Source: CAYUUP01 sp964447925 (lineage in GTDB: Bacteria; Bacillota; Clostridia; Oscillospirales; Oscillospiraceae). From it: a stretch of DNA of 25,814 bases. The stretch covers positions 1 to 25,814 of the forward strand of contig CAYUUP010000013.1 of assembly GCA_964447925.1 (NCBI GenBank), in the 5' to 3' direction. Made by a program: the position numbers and the translations under genes. The notes under the pieces are model-generated. The model had not been told where the DNA came from. It searched no databases and saw nothing but the letters and a program-made list of their open reading frames with translations. Shown here in pieces: positions 1 to 6,699 of the stretch; position 1 is the first letter of the stretch, and the number at the start of each line of letters is the position of its first letter.

Positions 1-34
1 CAGGCCGGGATCAATACCTGGTCAAGCCTGCTGA

Positions 35-94
35 CGAAGTGAGGCGAGCGCTGCGTTTTTGCAGCGAAGTGAGACGAGCGCTGCGTTTTTGCAG
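35..94. repeat. Tandem repeat, two 30-bp units
   Basis: Units at 35-64 and 65-94 are directly abutting and identical except for one G/A difference. Each unit contains CGCTGC-GTTTTT-GCAGCG across its junction, a six-base-pair stem with a six-base loop, so the array can form successive small hairpins. No complete gene covers it in the window. One frame reads through both units, and another ends with a stop at 40-42, so it may overlap the 3' end of a gene lying to the left. Confidence 0.85.
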
Positions 95-114
95 CAACAA
101 TCTCGCCACTGACG

Positions 115-155
115 ATACCCCCCATCGCCAAAACTGGCGGCGGGGGGTATTTTTG
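115..155 (+). terminator. Rho-independent terminator
   Basis: Arms at 115-130 and 135-150 pair over 16 positions with one mismatch and one wobble, around an AAAC loop, and are followed by a run of T. It would end transcripts arriving from the left edge and separates them from the promoter at 200-228. Confidence 0.85.
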
Positions 156-199
156 GCGTTATCAACAAAAATATTAGCTGGTTTTTGTGGAGTTTTTTC

Positions 200-228
200 T
201 TGACAAACCGCCCATTGTACGGTATAAT
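200..228 (+). promoter_or_regulatory. Consensus sigma-A promoter
   Basis: TTGACA at 200-205 and TATAAT at 223-228 are separated by exactly 17 bases, a perfect match to the vegetative consensus. The start point would fall near 235, about 42 bases before the first small gene. No operator-like inverted repeat overlaps it. Confidence 0.9.
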
Positions 229-276
229 AAAGGCACAAAAGGAAAAGACACCGACTAAAAACTGGAGGTATTGAAA

Positions 277-579
277 ATGACTAAATTGTGGAGCGTAACT
301 GTAAACGGCATCGGAATGGAACGCCCGGAAACAATATTTGCACCCAGCCGGGCAGAAGCGGAGAAAGTGGCCGCGCGGTATGAGTGTTCTGACGATGTGG
401 AATATGCCGGGAATTTCTCCGACCGGAACGCGGCGGAACGGCTTGCTCCCTGTGGAGCAATTGACCCATACGACACGGACGGCTGGAAATGGTGGTGGGA
501 TCTCTGGAAAGCCGGGAAGGCACCGTTGCGTTGCGAAATGACGGAAGCGTGGTTAATGGATGCGTACAAAAATATGTAA
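277..579 (+). CDS. Small Trp-rich orphan protein (mobile-element type)
   Basis: This encodes 100 residues of unknown function. The ATG at 277 lies eight bases after GGAGG (264-268); an in-frame TTG at 271 is too close to that site to be used. The protein is soluble-looking, with no signal peptide or membrane segment. An N-terminal beta-like stretch (residues 4-22) and a segment SRAEAEKVAARY (24-35) lead into a dense tryptophan patch WKWWWDLW (70-77). It is the first gene after a perfect promoter and overlaps the next gene by 20 bases, so the three small genes probably form one transcript. Similar short proteins are common in phages and conjugative elements of Clostridia, but I do not recognise a named family. 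Confidence 0.7.
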   Translation: MTKLWSVTVNGIGMERPETIFAPSRAEAEKVAARYECSDDVEYAGNFSDRNAAERLAPCGAIDPYDTDGWKWWWDLWKAGKAPLRCEMTEAWLMDAYKNM

Positions 580-1294
580 GCGATGCGGGCAGCCCTTTGA
601 CACGGACAAAAAATATACCTGCCTCTGCTCCTCCTGCTCCCTGGCGGCGAAAAGGGCATCGGTGTACCGGCAGAGGATCTGCATGGACTGCGGCGCGGCG
701 TATATGGGCTATCCAAAGTCCAAGCGCTGCCCGGACTGCCAGCAGACAATCAGCCGGGCAAGAGATCGGGCGTTAAGGGCCTCCGGCCCAAACCGGCATA
801 TCGGTGATACAGATCTTTGTACCGTCTGCGGCAAGCCCTATATTGTATGCGGCGGGCTGCAGCGGTACTGCCCGGACTGTGCGCCGGGCGCTGTCCGGGA
901 AAATGTGCGCTCCGTCAAGCGGGAATACGCGCATAAATGGGTCGAGCAAAACGGCGAGTACCGGAGGCAGATGCGGCGGAGCGAGAAGGTCTGCGCCGTA
1001 TGCGGCAGGGCATTTTCCCCCGGAGATCCGTCAGTGACCTGCTCCCCGGAATGTGCCAAAAAGTGGGCGGTGCTTCAGGAGCAGCGGCGGCTATACCGTA
1101 CCGGGAAGCGGAACACGGCGCCCGGAGAGCCCTATAGCTCCGGATTGCCGCAGTCCGGCGTTGTGGGTGTCACGGCCCGGAGAAACGGCAAGTGGCAGGC
1201 CACATGGAAAAAACACTATATCGGCGTATTTCCGACGGTGGAAGCAGCGGCGGAAGCGATAGAACGGTACAAAAAACAGGAGGCCGAACGATGA
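560..1294 (+). CDS. Four-zinc-finger protein with C-terminal AP2-like domain
   Basis: This encodes 244 residues. Four Cys4 clusters are visible: C6/C9 with C23/C26, C41/C44 with C57/C60, C87/C90 with C104/C107, and C145/C148 with C161/C165. Each resembles a zinc ribbon or treble-clef finger. Residues about 200-236 (GVVGVTARRNGKWQATW followed by an IGVFPTVEAAAEA segment) resemble the AP2-like DNA-binding domain found on HNH homing endonucleases and phage proteins, but no HNH nuclease motif is present. The ATG at 560 lies inside the end of the preceding gene, implying translational coupling, and the stop overlaps the next start as ATGA. Inference: a DNA-binding regulatory or accessory protein of a mobile element. 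The nucleic-acid role is likely; the exact function is unknown. Confidence 0.75.
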   Translation: MRTKICKRCGQPFDTDKKYTCLCSSCSLAAKRASVYRQRICMDCGAAYMGYPKSKRCPDCQQTISRARDRALRASGPNRHIGDTDLCTVCGKPYIVCGGLQRYCPDCAPGAVRENVRSVKREYAHKWVEQNGEYRRQMRRSEKVCAVCGRAFSPGDPSVTCSPECAKKWAVLQEQRRLYRTGKRNTAPGEPYSSGLPQSGVVGVTARRNGKWQATWKKHYIGVFPTVEAAAEAIERYKKQEAER

Positions 1295-1623
1295 CGGACA
1301 GGCAATTTTTGGAGTGCTACCGGGAGAGTAAGAATTACACAGATGCAGATGCTTTTGCGTCGGACATGGCGCTGGCGGATATCTGGGGTGACCCGGAGGG
1401 CTGCGCTGATATCCCGCAGGAGCGGATTGACGAGCTGTACCGGGTGTGGGATGCCCTGCACCGCAGTGTCCGGGACATCTGGCAGGCCTCCGGAATGTCG
1501 CAGCGGGGGCTTGCGGAAAAATTTTGCATCCAGTACCGCACAATGGAAAAATGGTGCTGTGGTGATCGGGTGCCGCCTGATTATGTGTGCATTATGATGC
1601 AGCGGCTGCTTGGGCTGCTTTAA
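1291..1623 (+). CDS. Small helix-turn-helix protein
   Basis: This encodes 110 residues. The ATG at 1291 overlaps the previous stop (ATGA) and lies seven bases after AGGAGG (1278-1283), so longer upstream in-frame starts are rejected. The C-terminal half (about 64-95) has the pattern GMSQRGLAEKFCIQYRTMEKW, a Cro/C1-like helix-turn-helix in which the recognition helix is followed by a GDRVPPDYV segment. The N-terminal half is acidic and probably helical. Proteins of this type are frequent in integrative elements of Firmicutes and are usually annotated only as helix-turn-helix domain proteins. It is the last gene of the three-gene unit and is followed by a strong terminator. A DNA-binding regulator is likely; its targets cannot be seen. 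Confidence 0.75.
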   Translation: MTDRQFLECYRESKNYTDADAFASDMALADIWGDPEGCADIPQERIDELYRVWDALHRSVRDIWQASGMSQRGLAEKFCIQYRTMEKWCCGDRVPPDYVCIMMQRLLGLL

Positions 1624-1647
1624 GATCAGCCCAGATGGTAGACCGAG

Positions 1648-1690
1648 GCCCCCGGTACAGGCATATCGCTCGTGCCGGGGGCGCTTTTTT
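1648..1690 (+). terminator. Rho-independent terminator of the small-gene operon
   Basis: Arms 1648-1658 and 1672-1682 form an 11-pair stem with a single wobble, followed by a T-run at 1685-1690. It lies 25 bases after the last small gene. Confidence 0.9.
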
Positions 1691-1758
1691 GCTTATGTGG
1701 TGTGTGATTCTGCCTCGCCTACGACAAGTACACCGCGAAGCACTGAGAAAAGAAAAGC

Positions 1759-1791
1759 GCCGGAGGCATCAGCCCCCGGCCTTTTTCTTTT
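1759..1791 (+). terminator. Second terminator-like hairpin
   Basis: GCCGGAGGC (1759-1767) pairs with GCCCCCGGC (1772-1780) with one mismatch around an ATCA loop, and is followed by TTTTTCTTTT. The opposite strand also ends in a T-rich tract, so it may act in both directions. It lies just beyond a 10-codon relic-like reading frame ending at 1746. Confidence 0.7.
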
Positions 1792-1864
1792 GCCCGAACG
1801 TCACCACCGCCATCAGTAACCCCTCATAGAAGTATACTGTGCAACGGTTCAAATCCGCGCCATT

Positions 1865-1941
1865 TGGTACGGCTGGAGGGACTCGAACCCCCGACCTACT
1901 GGTTCGTAGCCAGTCACTCTATCCAGCTGAGCTACAACCGC
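1865..1941 (-). tRNA. tRNA-Arg (anticodon ACG)
   Basis: The minus-strand sequence folds as a full cloverleaf. There is a seven-pair acceptor stem (1935-1941 with 1869-1875, two wobbles) and a D arm with a GCTC/GAGT stem. A five-pair anticodon stem ACTGG/CCAGT carries the loop CTACGAA, and a T arm contains TTCGAGT. The anticodon ACG is modified to ICG in bacteria and reads CGU, CGC and CGA. The terminal CCA is encoded (1865-1867). The 3' end faces the accessory small-gene region, the usual geometry for an integration site. Confidence 0.95.
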
Positions 1942-1968
1942 ATCTGTTCCCTTTAACGGATCCCATAT

Positions 1969-1997
1969 ATATTAACACACCTCTGAGGAAAATGCAA
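1969..1997 (-). promoter_or_regulatory. Promoter of tRNA-Arg
   Basis: On the minus strand TTGCAT (1992-1997) and TAATAT (1969-1974) are separated by 17 bases, and the tRNA 5' end follows 27 bases later. This gives a short leader typical of stable RNA genes. Confidence 0.65.
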
Positions 1998-2075
1998 GCA
2001 CTTTTTTCGGCGTGTCCCCAAAAAAATGGGAGACGCGGCCCGGAGCGATTTTCGGGCCGTGCCTGCGTAATCCCA

Positions 2076-2825
2076 TTACAGTTCCCGCTGCTGCAACTGA
2101 AGCCGATCGGCAATCATTGCGATAAATTCGCTGTTGGTGGGCTTGCCCTTGGCATTGGAAACGGTATAGCCAAAGTACTTTTGCAGCGTCTCTAAATCGC
2201 CCCGGTCCCAGGCCACCTCAATGGCGTGGCGAATCGCCCGCTCTACCCGGGAGGCAGTGGTATCAAAACGCTTGGCCACATCGGGATACAGCACCTTGGT
2301 GACGGCGTTGATGACATCCATGTCCTCCACCGCCAGCAGGATGGCCTCCCTCAGATATTGATAGCCCTTGATGTGGGCTGGAACACCGATCTCATGGATG
2401 ATATCAGTGACTTGGCTCTCCAGTCTCTGGGAGAAGCGGGGCGGCTCCGGTTCCTCCGCCCCCTGCAGCTGGCGGATGCGGCTGGCAACAGTGGCACAAC
2501 GGCTGGGCTTCATTAGGAAATAACCGGCTCCCAGCTCTGCTGTTTGACGAACCAGATTGCTGTGGACAAAGCCGGACAGCACCAGGATGGGCATCTTGAT
2601 GTCCTCCTCCTTCAGCCGGTTCAGCAGTTCCAGGCCATCTAGACCAGAGAGTACCAGATCCATTACCAGCACATCCGCAGCGCCCTGCTTTGCCAGCATC
2701 AATGCTTTCTGTCCGTCGGAAATAGAATAGACAACTTCCATATCGTCCTCTTGGTTCAAGTCATCAGCCAGCAGCCGTCGGTAGTCATCGTCCGCATCGG
2801 CCAGTAAGATACGTGTCTTCTTCAC
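2076..2825 (-). CDS. spo0A: Spo0A, master regulator of sporulation
   Basis: Phosphorylated Spo0A controls entry into sporulation and many stationary-phase genes. The receiver domain (1-120) has the acidic pocket in LLADADDD, the phosphoacceptor Asp in VMDLVLSG and the conserved Lys of FLMKP. A short linker leads to the Spo0A DNA-binding domain (about 135-249) with the hallmark segments VTDIIHEIGVPAHIKGYQYL, RVERAIRHAIEVAWDRG and GKPTNSEFIAMIADRL. I place the start at GTG 2825, 11 bases after GGAG (2837-2840). An in-frame TTG at 2834 would add three residues but sits only two bases from that site. The gene is monocistronic here and lacks the spoIVB neighbour often found upstream. Length and motifs are normal, so it should be functional. 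Confidence 0.97.
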   Translation of the reverse strand: MKKTRILLADADDDYRRLLADDLNQEDDMEVVYSISDGQKALMLAKQGAADVLVMDLVLSGLDGLELLNRLKEEDIKMPILVLSGFVHSNLVRQTAELGAGYFLMKPSRCATVASRIRQLQGAEEPEPPRFSQRLESQVTDIIHEIGVPAHIKGYQYLREAILLAVEDMDVINAVTKVLYPDVAKRFDTTASRVERAIRHAIEVAWDRGDLETLQKYFGYTVSNAKGKPTNSEFIAMIADRLQLQQREL

Positions 2826-2856
2826 GCAGCTCAAGCTCCTTTCCGCGTATAAATGC

Positions 2857-2878
2857 CATCGCTCCGGCAGGGGCGATG
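2857..2878 (-). other. Leader hairpin of spo0A
   Basis: CATCGC (2857-2862) and GCGATG (2873-2878) are perfectly complementary around a 10-base loop, between the predicted spo0A promoter and its ribosome site. It has no T-run, so it is not a terminator; a role in mRNA stability or translation is possible. Confidence 0.45.
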
Positions 2879-2891
2879 TTGACTTATCAAT

Positions 2892-2920
2892 AATTTAACA
2901 CATATCATGCCAGAAATCAA
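2892..2920 (-). promoter_or_regulatory. Putative spo0A promoter
   Basis: On the minus strand TTGATT (2915-2920) and TAAATT (2892-2897) are spaced 17 bases. About 40 bases further upstream lies CGTCGAA (2962-2968, minus strand), one base from the 0A-box consensus TGTCGAA, which would fit autoregulation by Spo0A. The surrounding 2930-3010 is AT-rich and includes a 12-bp palindrome at 2991-3002. No gene is visible in 2826-3149. Confidence 0.4.
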
Positions 2921-3102
2921 CTGCTATCTGCAAATTTATAGCATATTTTCTTTCTTGCATTTTCGACGCAAAGCCTTTTCTTTCGGTTTTATTTTGCAAA
3001 ATATATAAAGCTGCGGCGGGATTCGTCACTTTTCCCGGCGGGAGACAAACAAGGGGCTGTTTCCAAGACTTTTCAGTCTTTTATAACAACCCCGGGCAAA
3101 TA

Positions 3103-3138
3103 GAAAATCAAAGAGGCCGCCTCAGTCGAGACAGCCCC
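3103..3138 (-). terminator. Terminator of the yqeG-pepP operon
   Basis: Read on the minus strand, arms 3138-3128 and 3123-3113 form an 11-pair stem with three wobbles around a GACT loop, followed by TTTGATTTT. It lies 11 bases after the peptidase stop. A second small hairpin with a GAAA loop sits further downstream (3065-3080), and an outer inverted repeat (3051-3060 with 3131-3140) could form a competing structure. Confidence 0.7.
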
Positions 3139-3149
3139 TTTAACAGATA

Positions 3150-4217
3150 TCAAAGAATAATCAGCTGCTTTGGGGACCGGGTCAGCACCTCCGCCCCTGT
3201 CTCCGTCAGATACATGGTGTCCTCAATGCGGACGCCAAAGCGTCCGGGAAGGTAGATACCCGGTTCCGCAGAGATCAGCGCCCCCACAGGCATTGGATCA
3301 GGGTTGGTGGCCCGGGCGCCGGGATCCTCGTGGATCTCGATTCCCAGGCTGTGGCCGAAGCTGTGGCTGAAGTACTCCCCGTAACCGGCATCTGCAATGA
3401 TCTTCCGGGCAGCCCCATCGATATCCCTGCCGGAAACGCCTGCCCGGGCTGCGGCGATGCCGGCCAGCTGAGCCTTTGCCACCGTGTCATACACCAGCCG
3501 CATCTCATCGGTGGGCTGACCCACCGCCACCGTGCGGGTCATGTCGGCGCAGTAGCCCTGATAGAGGGCGCCGTAGTCCATGGTGACGAATTCCCCTGTT
3601 CCAATTTTTCGATCTCCTGGGACGCCGTGGGGCAGACTGGTCTTGGGGCCGGAAACCACGATGGGATCAAAGGCATTCTTGCTGGCTCCCATGGACATCA
3701 TCAGGTAGGTCAGCCGGGCGGCAAGTTCCTGCTCGGTGACGCCGGGCTTGATATCATTCAGGATTTCAGTAAAGGCCCGGTCGGTGATCTCCTGAGCGCA
3801 CTTCATAATGGCAAGCTCCTCGGGATCTTTGGAGGCCCGCAGCCCACCCAGCAGCGATCCGGCTGGAAGCAGCTCCACGCCGGAGAAGGCTGCTTTCAGC
3901 TTCTGATACTGGGCTACGCTCATGTAGCTCTCCTCAAAGCCCAGCCGCCGGATGCCCAGCTGCCGCATTTTTTCCGCCACCAGCATTTCATGGGATCTCC
4001 CGCTGGAGATAGCATCAATGGTAGTGCCGGTGATTTGAGCCGCCGCTGCCTCGGTATAGCGGGCATCGGTGACATAGTAGCACTCCGTCCGGGCTACCAG
4101 TAGCATTCCCTCGCCCCGGAAGCCCAGAGCGTAATACTCGCCTGGCTCACTGGTCACCAGCATGGCGTCCAGCTGAAGATCCTCCAGCCTTGCTGCGATC
4201 TGCTTTAGATGATTCAT
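3150..4217 (-). CDS. pepP: Xaa-Pro aminopeptidase/dipeptidase (M24 family)
   Basis: This 355-residue cytosolic metallopeptidase removes residues ahead of proline. An N-terminal creatinase-like domain (1-125) precedes the pita-bread M24 catalytic domain (135-355). The five metal ligands are visible: D214 (MDYG), D225 (ADMTRT), H289 (HSFGHS), E318 (SAEPGIY) and E332 (RIEDT). The conserved His197 is in LPHGVPG. Length is normal for the family. The start ATG at 4217 overlaps the stop of the upstream gene (ATGA) and follows an AAGGAG site, so translation is coupled. It is the last gene of the yqeG operon. Whether it acts as PepP (aminopeptidase) or PepQ (dipeptidase) cannot be decided from the sequence. 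Confidence 0.93.
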   Translation of the reverse strand: MNHLKQIAARLEDLQLDAMLVTSEPGEYYALGFRGEGMLLVARTECYYVTDARYTEAAAAQITGTTIDAISSGRSHEMLVAEKMRQLGIRRLGFEESYMSVAQYQKLKAAFSGVELLPAGSLLGGLRASKDPEELAIMKCAQEITDRAFTEILNDIKPGVTEQELAARLTYLMMSMGASKNAFDPIVVSGPKTSLPHGVPGDRKIGTGEFVTMDYGALYQGYCADMTRTVAVGQPTDEMRLVYDTVAKAQLAGIAAARAGVSGRDIDGAARKIIADAGYGEYFSHSFGHSLGIEIHEDPGARATNPDPMPVGALISAEPGIYLPGRFGVRIEDTMYLTETGAEVLTRSPKQLIIL

Positions 4218-5089
4218 ATTTCATTCGTCTCCTTTGTATTGATCCGCTCCATAGCAGAAAGGTACTCGGCTTTCATAGCCAGGGCATCCGCGTCCTGGGT
4301 CCCAGCCGATTCACAGATGATCACAGGACTCCACCCTCGCCGGGCGATGGCCGCCATCAGCGGGGGATATTCCGGCCCCCAGCCGGGATCCTGAAAACGC
4401 AGGTGGCGGTATTCTCCGCCCCTCAAGGTGAACTCAATCTTGGAAAAGTGACTGTGAAAGTGGCTGGCCCGGGATTCCCCCAGCCTGGCGGCGATGGTGT
4501 CCAGCAATACATCCGGCTCCGGCAGATTTCCCAGCCAGCGGGCATACAGGTGTCCAAAATCCACGCAGGGTATAAGGCGGGCGTCCAGACTGCACAGCTC
4601 CAGTACTTCCTCCAAATCCCCCAGCTGATGAATCTTTCCCATTGTTTCCGGGCAAAGGGAGAGGTATCCATAGCCGGCAGCGTCGCAGGCAGCGATAGCC
4701 TGGGAGAGTGTTTCCTTTGCGATTTCCAGCGCCTCCCGGCGGCCCCGGCCCATCAGAGAGCCGGCATGGATGATTACCCGCCCAGCCCCCATCCAGTCTG
4801 CCACCTGACAGGCGGCAAGAATATAACCAATGGTCTGCTCCCTGCGGGCAGGGTCAGGATTGGCCAGACTGATGAAGTAGGGCGCATGGAGGGAGAGCCG
4901 GATATCCGACTCTCCGGCCCGACGGCCCACCAAACGGGCGGTCTTCTCCCCCACATGGACTCCCTTGCCGCACTGGTACTCATAGGCATCCAGCCCAATG
5001 CTTTTCAGCCATGCTGGCGCGTCAGCAGAGGCCCGGCTGACAATCTGGAAATTCTCCGGGTTGCCTGCCACGCCAAAGAGGGCGCTCAC
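4214..5089 (-). CDS. Endonuclease IV-like TIM-barrel protein
   Basis: This 291-residue protein is related to AP endonuclease family 2 (xylose-isomerase-like TIM barrel), which in Nfo cuts DNA at abasic sites using three zinc ions. Candidate ligands by eye are H68 (LSLHAP), H108 (VIIHAG), E148 (CPET), D177 and H180 (VDFGH), a His cluster at 210-214, H229 and E260 (IICES). The position matching the Asp of the Nfo Asp-x-His pair appears to be Tyr227, so one ligand may be missing. The start is GTG 5089, seven bases after GGGAGG and overlapping the preceding stop as GTGA; longer starts run into yqeG. A DNA-repair role is inferred; a divergent TIM-barrel enzyme is the alternative. Confidence 0.8.
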   Translation of the reverse strand: MSALFGVAGNPENFQIVSRASADAPAWLKSIGLDAYEYQCGKGVHVGEKTARLVGRRAGESDIRLSLHAPYFISLANPDPARREQTIGYILAACQVADWMGAGRVIIHAGSLMGRGRREALEIAKETLSQAIAACDAAGYGYLSLCPETMGKIHQLGDLEEVLELCSLDARLIPCVDFGHLYARWLGNLPEPDVLLDTIAARLGESRASHFHSHFSKIEFTLRGGEYRHLRFQDPGWGPEYPPLMAAIARRGWSPVIICESAGTQDADALAMKAEYLSAMERINTKETNEI

Positions 5090-5592
5090 AGTCTGTCCTC
5101 CCATGGAACCGCCGCCCGGCGAAAGGGGGTTTCCACCCCGTAGCGTAGCTTGCGGAAGAGAGAGTCCAGCGCCAGCGGCTCCACCAGGATGGTGAGTACA
5201 TTCGCCCGGTTTCCGCCCCACATATCGGTGAAAACCTGGTCACCCACCATGGCGGACTGGGTCGGATCGCGTCCGGTCTGCTCCATGGCGGCGTGAAAGC
5301 CCCGAAGTCCTGGCTTGCCGGAGTGTCCCACAAAATCAATGCCCAACGCCTGACAGAAACGGGTCACCCGGTGTGGTTTCCGGCAGTTGGACACCAGAAA
5401 GAGCTGTATCCCTGCCGCCTCCAGCGCCTCTTTCCAGGCAGTCAGCTGGGTGGTAGGGAGGGGCTGGCGATAGCGGGCCAGGGTGTTGTCCAAATCGGCC
5501 ATCAGCAAGGTGATGCCCCGGCGGCGCAACTCCTCCGGACGCAGGTCATAGATGCTGCCGCACCGATACCGGGGGATAAGGGAACAAGCCAT
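5086..5592 (-). CDS. yqeG: YqeG family HAD phosphatase
   Basis: This 168-residue protein belongs to the HAD subfamily IIIA YqeG group, conserved in Firmicutes and often found near ribosome-assembly or replication genes; its substrate is not established. HAD motifs are present: DLDNT (33-37, nucleophile D33 and D35), VSN (67-69), K93 in a GKP turn, and VGDQVFTD (116-123) with the acidic metal ligands. I choose ATG 5592, with AGAGG seven bases upstream. The longer frame to 5658 has no usable ribosome site, and its start would lie only a few bases from the predicted transcription start. First gene of a three-gene minus-strand operon with four-base overlaps downstream. Confidence 0.88.
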   Translation of the reverse strand: MACSLIPRYRCGSIYDLRPEELRRRGITLLMADLDNTLARYRQPLPTTQLTAWKEALEAAGIQLFLVSNCRKPHRVTRFCQALGIDFVGHSGKPGLRGFHAAMEQTGRDPTQSAMVGDQVFTDMWGGNRANVLTILVEPLALDSLFRKLRYGVETPFRRAAVPWEDRL

Positions 5593-5668
5593 AGACACAC
5601 CTCTGCTTTCCGGGTCTTTTTTCAGGGCCTTCCGCATATACTGCTTTGAGCGAACCATGTCCTAAGTT

Positions 5669-5697
5669 AGTATAATACTTTTCCCCTCTGAAAACAA
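5669..5697 (-). promoter_or_regulatory. Promoter of the yqeG operon
   Basis: On the minus strand TTGTTT (5692-5697) and TATACT (5669-5674) are spaced 17 bases. The start point near 5662 leaves a leader of about 70 bases before the chosen yqeG start. Confidence 0.65.
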
Positions 5698-5765
5698 GAG
5701 AGTTTGAAAACATTTTCTCACCCATCTGAAGCTCTGGAGGGGAAATTTTGACAGGAGGTTATTTT

Positions 5766-6554
5766 ATGTCCGAGCTGCCTCGGCTGGTTTTAATCACGCC
5801 TCCCTCCCAGTGGGCCGCTGCCCGGCTCCTTGCCGGGGAAATCGCCCATATGTCATATCGGGTGGGGGAAGGTCTGCTGTTGACACGAATGGCAATGCCC
5901 GCTGCCCAGCAGGGAGGGCTGATGTATCTCTCCGGAGGTGAGACGCCCCTCCGGGGGGATGGGGGTGCCCTCTGCCGCCAGATTTTGCGGGAATGTTCCG
6001 CCCGGGGCTTTTCCGGCGTTATTGCCGACTGGGAGACAAGTCCCACGGCAGAGGCCGTCCTGCTGACTCGACGGCTGGACGAAACCCTGGCAGGCCGGGG
6101 ACTATCTCTCTATGTGCCGGAAGAATTTGCCCGCTGTGCTGTCCACAGCCGCATTATGGTTCCCTCTGCCCTGTCCGGCGGCTCTCTCCGGGCCAGGCTG
6201 GAGGATGCCGCCGTGCGCTATTCCCCCCAGCGCACCGTGCTGGCGGTGATGCGGATGGCGGAGGACTTCACCCTGCCTGCCCCCTCAGGCCGGGGACAGC
6301 CCCTGACCGCTTCCCAACTGGAGCAACTGCGGAGCAGTCTCTGCCCGGCAGTATACTGGTCATCGGAGTTGTGCGCACGCTACTTCACCTATCAACGCTC
6401 TGGGGATGAGGTCCACTTCGTCCTCTTTGATGACGGGGCTTCCATTCGGTGCAAGCTGCAGCTGGCAGCAGAGTTGGGCATCGAGCGGGCTATTCTCTCC
6501 TGGCAGGAGTGCGGCGGCTTTCTCTCCGACATTGTGGGACAGCGGCAGGCCTAA
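5766..6554 (+). CDS. GH18-like TIM-barrel protein of unknown function
   Basis: This encodes 262 residues. ATG 5766 lies seven bases after AGGAGG (5753-5758); a TTG at 5748 has its own GGAGG, so a six-residue longer form is possible. GFSGVIADWE (81-90) resembles the end of the GH18 DxxDxDxE motif, with E90 as candidate catalytic acid. The C-terminal segment 217-245 (FVLFDD then SIRCKLQLAAELGIERAIL) resembles the WF-DD-SI-K-LA-E-GL signature near the end of YaaH-type spore glycosidases. There is no signal peptide, membrane segment or LysM domain, so it appears cytoplasmic. It lies between divergent operons upstream of dapF. Family membership is inferred; enzymatic activity is uncertain. Confidence 0.65.
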   Translation: MSELPRLVLITPPSQWAAARLLAGEIAHMSYRVGEGLLLTRMAMPAAQQGGLMYLSGGETPLRGDGGALCRQILRECSARGFSGVIADWETSPTAEAVLLTRRLDETLAGRGLSLYVPEEFARCAVHSRIMVPSALSGGSLRARLEDAAVRYSPQRTVLAVMRMAEDFTLPAPSGRGQPLTASQLEQLRSSLCPAVYWSSELCARYFTYQRSGDEVHFVLFDDGASIRCKLQLAAELGIERAILSWQECGGFLSDIVGQRQA

Positions 6555-6610
6555 AGTTCCGGTTCAAAGGGGAGATGCTTCACATAAAGCGGGAAATTTA
6601 GCCCTCCCTC

Positions 6611-6639
6611 TTTTCTTTTTGGAAAAAATAGGCTATAAT
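6611..6639 (+). promoter_or_regulatory. Putative dapF promoter
   Basis: A perfect TATAAT (6634-6639) lies 60 bases before the dapF start. The -35 at 17 bases upstream (6611-6616, TTTTCT) is weak and T-rich, so the call rests on the -10 element. Confidence 0.5.
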
Positions 6640-6699
6640 GAAGGTACCGACAGGAACCCCGGATGGCGGTTGCCTTTCCTTTGGAGGGAGCGCTTTTAT

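Noticed and set aside
1..42. Open frame ending at 40-42 as the 3' end of a gene from the left
   Set aside because: Only 13 codons are visible and another frame is also open through the repeats, so the choice of frame cannot be supported.
35..94. CRISPR array
   Set aside because: The two repeats abut directly with no spacer, and there are no cas genes.
5593..5658. Longer N-terminus for the YqeG protein
   Set aside because: There is no usable ribosome site, and the start would lie only about four bases from the predicted transcription start.
6406..6699. Longer N-terminus for DapF
   Set aside because: It overlaps the preceding gene in another frame, and the conserved DapF start MKFTKMHGCGNDY has its own GGAGGGAG site.
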